From Candidatus Sabulitectum sp. (lineage in GTDB: Bacteria; Fermentibacterota; Fermentibacteria; Fermentibacterales; JCC-6), in NCBI GenBank assembly GCA_023145375.1, contig JAGLDY010000012.1, positions 109,861-173,860 of the forward strand: DNA of 64,000 nucleotides, written 5' to 3'. The translations under genes were made by a program, and so were the position numbers. The number at the start of each line of letters is the position of its first letter. Positions within the stretch are counted from its first letter, which is position 1. Of this stretch, positions 58,291-64,000 are shown one piece after another. The notes beneath the pieces were generated by a model, which saw only the letters and a program-made list of their open reading frames with translations, had not been told where the DNA came from and did not search any database.

Positions 58291-58916
58291 ATCCAATCGA
58301 ATCTCAGCACAAACATCTGGAACAGCTGTCCCGGGGCATTGCAATGGTTAAAAGAACGCAGGAACATCTGCCTGTTCTGCCGGCCCTTGTATCCTGGGTT
58401 CGTATTGTTCTTCTTCCTTTCTGTTTATGGGCAGGATGGAATGAACATTACATCATTATGTTCTGGCTTTGTCTTGTGGCTGCTTCAAGCGACTATTTTG
58501 ATGGCTGGCTCGCCAGAAAACTAAAAAGATCAAGCACGCCGGGTAAAACACTGGATATCCTGGCTGACAAACTCTTCCTTTCGGTGATGCTGATCTTTCT
58601 GGCAAGGCTGGGTATTCCGAACGGATTACTTGCCATGATCCCCGCATGGTATCACATCACGGTTGTGCTTGGTCTGCTGGTAGTATCCTGGAGCATAAAA
58701 ATACCAGTTGTGGCAATAACCACAAGCGAGAGACTAACAATAATCCTCAGTTATGTACTGGTTCTAACCGCTGCAGGAACTTTTGCTTACGAGGACAAGA
58801 CTATCTTCAATAAACTCTTGTGGGTTGCTCAGATACTTACGCCCATCTCCGTAATATTCGGTGTGGTCAGCTACTTCAGATTCTCCAGGAGGCTCATTCA
58901 AAGGTATATGCAATGA
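58287..58916 (+). CDS. CDP-alcohol phosphatidyltransferase (PgsA-like)
   Basis: SSDYFDGWLARKLKRSSTPGKTLDILADKL matches DGxxAR...GxxxDxxxD. Confidence 0.92.
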   Translation: MNPIESQHKHLEQLSRGIAMVKRTQEHLPVLPALVSWVRIVLLPFCLWAGWNEHYIIMFWLCLVAASSDYFDGWLARKLKRSSTPGKTLDILADKLFLSVMLIFLARLGIPNGLLAMIPAWYHITVVLGLLVVSWSIKIPVVAITTSERLTIILSYVLVLTAAGTFAYEDKTIFNKLLWVAQILTPISVIFGVVSYFRFSRRLIQRYMQ

Positions 58917-59584
58917 TCTTTATTGTTCTGACCCTGTTAACAGGTCTTTCTCCGCTGGAGATGGAACATGCGGGACTGCTTCCAGAAGCTGGAGCTGCCT
59001 GGGGAACAGAGAACGATCTGCCCGGACAGGTACGGATCATGGGCAGACTTATCGAGGAAGCCATTTATTCCGGCGATGGCAGAAGAGCGTTGCTTCTTGT
59101 CCTCGAGTTACAAAGTGTCCACAGTGATAATGACCTGGCTGATTTCTGGATGGCCAGGATCGCATGGACAACCGGTCTTTCGGAATACGCCGCAGATGAG
59201 TTGATGCTCATTTCTTCGTCGGATTCATGGCTTCTTCATCGATCCCGGGGCTTGTCTGCTCTATTCAGAGAAGACGGCGAGACGGCTGTGGAGGAACTGA
59301 CTATCTCAATCGCCAGTGCATCCACATCGAGAAGAGCTTTCTGGAGCGCGATCGACCTGTGCTCAGCGTATTTAAACACTGGTCAATACGAAGAAGCTCT
59401 TCATCTTTCCAGACTGATACGGGTACATTACCCCGGTGATGCTTTCGGTGATGTGATGTACGGTCTCTGTCTCCAGGTATCAGGTCAGTTTGGTGAATCG
59501 TCCAGAGTGTTATCCACTGTTGATCCATCAAACCCTGCAGCGGAACTTATGGCAAGAAGAATTATGGAAGGATTTGAGCAGTGA
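58913..59584 (+). CDS. Hypothetical TPR-like exported protein
   Basis: MIFIVLTLLTGLSPL signal; helical repeat pattern; ATGA overlap. Confidence 0.55.
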   Translation: MIFIVLTLLTGLSPLEMEHAGLLPEAGAAWGTENDLPGQVRIMGRLIEEAIYSGDGRRALLLVLELQSVHSDNDLADFWMARIAWTTGLSEYAADELMLISSSDSWLLHRSRGLSALFREDGETAVEELTISIASASTSRRAFWSAIDLCSAYLNTGQYEEALHLSRLIRVHYPGDAFGDVMYGLCLQVSGQFGESSRVLSTVDPSNPAAELMARRIMEGFEQ

Positions 59585-60477
59585 AGTTGTTCAAGAAATT
59601 GTTCGGCACAGACAAACGGAGAGAAAGCAGGGTAATTTCAAACTGGCAGCCTTTCATATTCCCTTCAGATATTGAAAAACCGCAATCTCTTGGAGTCTTT
59701 ACTTCTTCCGACTTATCGGACGCGTGGTCTTCTGTCTACATGGCAAAAGCTCTTCAGGATGCTTACCCTGGTATACAGATCCATTTTGTAGCGCATCAGG
59801 AAGTGTTCGAACTTGCGGGGTTTCTCCCATGGGCACCAGAGATGCACATTTACTCAGGTGATCCCGGCTCTCCGGAACCATTGCCTCCTTCGGAGTTGCT
59901 CTTCTTCTGCCCCTGCCCTGGAGAAGACTTTCTGAAATTTGTTGAAAAGGCTTCTCCAAAGGCCTCTGTTTCTTCAGTTGACCATCCTGCTGTAAACATC
60001 AGGGTAAAAACAGCTGCTGATGTGTTTCCAGATAAGATTCATGGTATTTTGAATGTTCTGAAGATGAAAACCCGGACAGACTGGAAACCCGTTGTACCCA
60101 GAATTCTCGCAGAAAAAGCTTCAGCAATCCTTTCACCTGTTTCCCACAGAACACTTCCATACATTCTGGCAACAGAAGCTGCTGCTTCCATTTTCGATAA
60201 AAAAAGAGCAGAAGTTCCCTTGAAGATAGTTCTGGTTGACGGCAGGAACAGCAATGTCCCTTTGGACACTGGAGAGGGAACCATAGCGGGTATAGTAGCC
60301 GGTGCATCCGCTGTTGCCACAACACACAGGGATTTGTGGATCCATGCTCGGGCTCTTGGGATCCCGGTCATCGGACTGGACAGAAAAGGTACCTTTACCG
60401 GTTGGGGAGGCGAACCGGCAACCGGTGACACGCAGTTCCTTGAACAATGGGCCAGGCTCATAAGACACGGGTGGTAA
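59581..60477 (+). CDS. GT9/heptosyltransferase-like protein (divergent)
   Basis: SSDLSDAWSSVYMAKALQDAYPGIQIHFVAHQEV; GIVAGASAVATTHRDLWIHARALGIPVIGL; GTG start. Confidence 0.55.
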   Translation: MKLFKKLFGTDKRRESRVISNWQPFIFPSDIEKPQSLGVFTSSDLSDAWSSVYMAKALQDAYPGIQIHFVAHQEVFELAGFLPWAPEMHIYSGDPGSPEPLPPSELLFFCPCPGEDFLKFVEKASPKASVSSVDHPAVNIRVKTAADVFPDKIHGILNVLKMKTRTDWKPVVPRILAEKASAILSPVSHRTLPYILATEAAASIFDKKRAEVPLKIVLVDGRNSNVPLDTGEGTIAGIVAGASAVATTHRDLWIHARALGIPVIGLDRKGTFTGWGGEPATGDTQFLEQWARLIRHGW

Positions 60478-60483
60478 TTTTCT

Positions 60484-60888
60484 ATGAAGAGAGTAATTAC
60501 TTACGGAACATTTGATCTTTTTCACATAGGTCATCTGAACATGCTCAGTCGTGCAAGAGCGCTTGGCGATTTTCTTGTTGTGGCAGTCTCAACCGATGAG
60601 TTCAATACAGGCAAGCACAAGCAGTGTGTTTACCCATACTCACACAGAGCGCAGATAGTAGAAGCGATCAGATTTGTTGACCTGGTCATTCCTGAGAACA
60701 ACTGGGAGCAGAAGATCGAGGATGTGAAGAAGCATTCCATTGACCTTTTTGTTATAGGACAGGACTGGGAAGGAAAATTTGATTTTCTTAAAGACTATTG
60801 CGAAGTGGTCTACCTGCCCAGAACCAGGAATATTTCAACAACATCCATAAAAAATACCCTTAAGAACGGTAGATCCATATCCAGATGA
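60484..60888 (+). CDS. tagD: Glycerol-3-phosphate cytidylyltransferase
   Basis: YGTFDLFHIGHLNMLSRARALGDFLVVAVSTDEFN...PENNWEQKIEDVKKHSIDLFVIGQDWEGKFDFLKDYCEVVYLPRTRNISTT. Confidence 0.94.
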   Translation: MKRVITYGTFDLFHIGHLNMLSRARALGDFLVVAVSTDEFNTGKHKQCVYPYSHRAQIVEAIRFVDLVIPENNWEQKIEDVKKHSIDLFVIGQDWEGKFDFLKDYCEVVYLPRTRNISTTSIKNTLKNGRSISR

Positions 60889-61922
60889 AGCTGCTCTTTT
60901 ATGTATCAAAACTCTACTCTCTCCCTGTGGTCCAGCCTCTGATAACTGAGGCGGCTGCAGGGAAAGCAGAAATAGCCCTGTTTGTGAGTGCCAAGGTAAA
61001 GAAGAAGCTCCCGGAAGCATTTTCAGATATAAGAGTCTATACAGAGCTGAAAAATGCTGTCACCTATAACCCTGACTTTGTTCTCTCCCCGGGGAATTTT
61101 GTTGATTTCCGATTGCCGGGAATGAAGGTGGAGCTGTTCCACGGCATTGGAATAGAAAAACCGTCTCATTACAGGATCAGACATTTCTTCGACCTCTACC
61201 TTACTTCAGGTCCGGTGGTAACAGTCAGGTTCAAGAAAATGCAGGATAAGTACCGGTACTTTAATGTGATTGAGACCGGGTGGCCAAAGATGGACCACAT
61301 CCTTAATTACGACACAACTGACATTAGAAAAAAATTCCACATTACACCGGGGAAGAAGGTAATTCTCTACGCCCCTACTCACAGTAAAACCATGGAATCA
61401 GCAAAAGAACTGCTGCCTGTAATTGATTCAGTTATGAGATCAGACGAAGTCTGGTTCTGCAAACCCCACGAATTCATGGATAGAGAACTTCTCCAAAGCC
61501 TTCAGAACAGTCACTTCCGGATGATAGACCACTTTGATATTACGCCGTATCTTCACCTTGCTGATGTAATGGTCTCGGACACTTCTTCAGTTGTCTATGA
61601 ATTCATGGCTCTTGACAAACCGGTTGTGACCTTCAGGACAATGTCCAGACCGGACAAGGGTATTGACATCCATTCATCTGATGAACTCAGGGCTGCTCTG
61701 GACCGATCATTTGCATCACCGGGAGAGTTCTCTGATATGAGGAAAGAACACCTTCAGGAAGTTAACCCGCTGCTTGACGGGTCCATTTCCAGTGGAATAA
61801 TTGAATTGCTTCTGTCCATTGATCCCCACCGTCCAGCAGGTACAAGAAAAAAACCCCTTAATCTCTTTCGCAAGTTGCAGATACTCTACCACAGCCACTT
61901 CCGAAGCGGGTATCTCAGATAG
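60885..61922 (+). CDS. CDP-glycerol glycerophosphotransferase family (TagB/TarF-like)
   Basis: VELFHGIGIEK; KKVILYAPTHSK; YLHLADVMVSDTSSVVYEFMALDKPVVTF. Confidence 0.88.
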   Translation: MKLLFYVSKLYSLPVVQPLITEAAAGKAEIALFVSAKVKKKLPEAFSDIRVYTELKNAVTYNPDFVLSPGNFVDFRLPGMKVELFHGIGIEKPSHYRIRHFFDLYLTSGPVVTVRFKKMQDKYRYFNVIETGWPKMDHILNYDTTDIRKKFHITPGKKVILYAPTHSKTMESAKELLPVIDSVMRSDEVWFCKPHEFMDRELLQSLQNSHFRMIDHFDITPYLHLADVMVSDTSSVVYEFMALDKPVVTFRTMSRPDKGIDIHSSDELRAALDRSFASPGEFSDMRKEHLQEVNPLLDGSISSGIIELLLSIDPHRPAGTRKKPLNLFRKLQILYHSHFRSGYLR

Positions 61923-62029
61923 TTCTGTTTTCTTGCAGATCAAGCTGAGTATGATTATAGTTCTCTTCGATAATTCTGGTAATGTATTTTATAACAGCTA
62001 TAACCACAGGAAGTTACGCGCAGTAAAGA

Positions 62030-62764
62030 GTGAAAGCAGTAATAATTGCCGCAGGGCGAGGCTCTCGTCTGGAATCTCAACACAGAGGAATGCCTAAGAC
62101 GCTATTGAAGGTCGGAGACCGGAGGATCATAGATTCTATTCTTGATGGGATTCATGATTCCGGTATCAGGGAAGTGGTGATCGTCACAGGTTTCCAGGCG
62201 GATATTCTGAAAGATCAGCTGAGAAACACAGTTCCTGCTTCCATCAGCCTAGAATTCTGCTTCAATCCGGAATGGAAACTCTCCAACGGAATATCTGTTC
62301 TCAGTGCAGAAAAGTTCATCACCCCCGGGGACGAATTCATTCTGCTCATGAGCGATCACATTTTCCAGTCTGAGATGCTGAAAATAACTGTAGAAACTCC
62401 GATAGAGCCAGACCAGGCACTGCTTGCTCTTGATTTTAAGCTGAACAAAATACCTGACCTGAATGACGGCATGAAAGTTCGATGCAGAAGAATAGCAAAG
62501 AGCAGATTTCAGATCACCGGACTGGACAAGAAGTATGAGGACTATCAGGCGATCGACTGTGGAATGTTCAAGCTGAACTACGGATTTTTTCAGGAGTTAA
62601 GAAACTGCATAGAACTGGGTAGAGACTCACTCTCTGATACATGTAATGCTTATGCAGCAGAGAACAGGATGATAGGCATTGATATCGGAGAGAGCAGGTG
62701 GATAGATCTGGACTCTCCGGAACTGTTCGACCTGAAAAACCTTATCAGCAGGATCACAGAGTGA
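62030..62764 (+). CDS. NTP transferase (LicC/IPCT-like sugar or alcohol-phosphate nucleotidyltransferase)
   Basis: AVIIAAGRGSRLESQHRGMPKTLLKVGDRRIIDSIL; LLMSDHIFQ; GTG start. Confidence 0.85.
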   Translation: MKAVIIAAGRGSRLESQHRGMPKTLLKVGDRRIIDSILDGIHDSGIREVVIVTGFQADILKDQLRNTVPASISLEFCFNPEWKLSNGISVLSAEKFITPGDEFILLMSDHIFQSEMLKITVETPIEPDQALLALDFKLNKIPDLNDGMKVRCRRIAKSRFQITGLDKKYEDYQAIDCGMFKLNYGFFQELRNCIELGRDSLSDTCNAYAAENRMIGIDIGESRWIDLDSPELFDLKNLISRITE

Positions 62765-63828
62765 ACATCTACTACTTTGCCAATCAGATCTATCAGCTTT
62801 CATATGCATGGCCTCTCTACACTGAAATAGGAGGCTCCTTCATCGTCAGAAAGTACAAAACCCTTTTAAAATTCCAGAGATTTCTCCGGGGAAGCAGTTC
62901 CTTTGCAGGAAGGTCTTTCACCGGAGCGCCCACGGTACAGAGAAGGAAGCTGAAATATGTTTCTGATCTCAGCGGTGTCATTCTTTCCCAGTCAAATGCA
63001 AGAGTGCGAAATGACAGAGCAATTTCAAAAAGTGTGTTTATCGGTCATGGCACCGGAGACAAGAAGTACGGAGGGAAAGCCCATACTCTGGAGACTTATG
63101 AGTATCTGTTTGTCTCCGGCCCAAAGCATATGGAGAAGTTCAAAGACAGTGGACTGAATTTCTCTGAAGAAAAGCTGGTGAAGATCGGTAATCTCAGATT
63201 TGACGATTATGTCAACGGGAAGTACACACGAAACACGCTTATGAGCAGAATGGGTATTCCTAAAAAGGACCATGCCAGAAAAACAGTTCTCTACGCTCCC
63301 ACATGGGAATGGGGAAACGGTACTTTGAACAGGTACGCAAAACTTTTCTGTAAAGAAGTAACAAAAGAGCACAACCTCATAATAAGACCGCACCATTTTG
63401 ACTCACACAAAGTGCCTCGCCTCAAACTCTGGGCGAAATTGAACGGAATAGAGAGAGTATACTTCTCCAATTCCAACAGGATCACAAAAAGCGATACAAT
63501 GCATGATTTTCAGGTATCAGACATCCTGATCAGTGACACATCTTCTGTTCTTTATGAATACCTGATAACCGGCAAACCAATAATTGTGGCTAACACTGAT
63601 TTCAGCGGTCTGCACAGTATGCCTGACAGCATGAACATAATGAAGATAGCTGACCTATTTCAGGACTCACAGAGCATTCTTGATGTTGTGAACCGGAATC
63701 TTTCAAGTGCTACAGACAATTCCCGGCACAAGAAAATGCTGAATGACTGCTTTTACTTCAATGATGGTAAATCTGTACAGAGAGCAAAGGAATTTGTAAA
63801 CCGCATAGCCGGAGAGTTAAACCAGTGA
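62761..63828 (+). CDS. CDP-glycerol glycerophosphotransferase-like protein
   Basis: FIGHGTGDKKYGG, KTVLYAPTWEWGNGTLN, DFQVSDILISDTSSVLYEYLITGKPIIV; GTGA overlap at 62761. Confidence 0.85.
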   Translation: MNIYYFANQIYQLSYAWPLYTEIGGSFIVRKYKTLLKFQRFLRGSSSFAGRSFTGAPTVQRRKLKYVSDLSGVILSQSNARVRNDRAISKSVFIGHGTGDKKYGGKAHTLETYEYLFVSGPKHMEKFKDSGLNFSEEKLVKIGNLRFDDYVNGKYTRNTLMSRMGIPKKDHARKTVLYAPTWEWGNGTLNRYAKLFCKEVTKEHNLIIRPHHFDSHKVPRLKLWAKLNGIERVYFSNSNRITKSDTMHDFQVSDILISDTSSVLYEYLITGKPIIVANTDFSGLHSMPDSMNIMKIADLFQDSQSILDVVNRNLSSATDNSRHKKMLNDCFYFNDGKSVQRAKEFVNRIAGELNQ

Positions 63829-64000
63829 AAAAGATACTCTTTGATCTGAAAAAGGAATACTATTTCAATTCTCTATACCCCCTTTACGCCGCACTTAAAG
63901 AGGATACTGACTACCAGTTGTGGATCAGAGTGGGGAAGGACCAGCGTCGTTTTCTGGGACTCTTTCTTATCTCCAGCAGATCCAGGATCGAAGACGATCT
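63825..64000 (+). CDS. Partial CDS, likely another glycerophosphotransferase-like protein
   Basis: GTGA overlap; VKKILFDLKKEYYFNSLYPLYAALKEDTDYQLWIRVGKDQRRF, runs off the window. Confidence 0.55.
   Translation, partial: MKKILFDLKKEYYFNSLYPLYAALKEDTDYQLWIRVGKDQRRFLGLFLISSRSRIEDD

Noticed and set aside
1-64000. CRISPR array, prophage or transposase
   Set aside because: No direct-repeat/spacer array, phage structural genes or transposase motifs seen in the sequence or ORF track; the only recombinase is a Xer-type housekeeping gene.

Overview
The 64 kb window is gene-dense and bacterial, with about 62 supported protein genes, 2 tRNA genes and very short intergenic gaps. Many genes are chained by 4-bp ATGA/GTGA overlaps. 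Envelope genes point to a diderm of uncertain phylum: MsbA-like exporter, two GT9-type proteins, and a C25 protease with a T9SS-like C-terminal domain. Main blocks: (i) lipid kinase, NYN-cold-shock protein, amidase, SecG, tRNA-Leu; (ii) ECF sigma / anti-sigma / catalytically dead HtrA-PDZ operon; (iii) MsbA-GT9-MutS; (iv) a coupled glycan operon of about 13 kb ending in a histidine kinase and an NtrC-type regulator; (v) queuosine genes queC-queE-queD-folE2 ... queF, interrupted by two divergent RelE/HigB-type toxin-antitoxin modules with matching promoter/operator layout; (vi) an archaeal-type GatE; (vii) hpf-hprK-ptsH-ptsI; (viii) a MglA-like GTPase coupled to an unusual protein with an L7/L12-CTD-like segment, an 8-Cys zinc module and a TM helix; (ix) topA-xerC-DUF2723-hslV-hslU and a second MglA; (x) dapF, tRNA-Gly, pgsA; (xi) a teichoic-acid-like tagD/tagB cluster running off the right edge. 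Candidates I rate most worth follow-up: the MglA + L7/L12-like/zinc/TM pair, the twin leaderless TA modules, the sigma/anti-sigma/pseudo-HtrA operon, and bacterial GatE. All calls come from reading the sequence; no searches were run.
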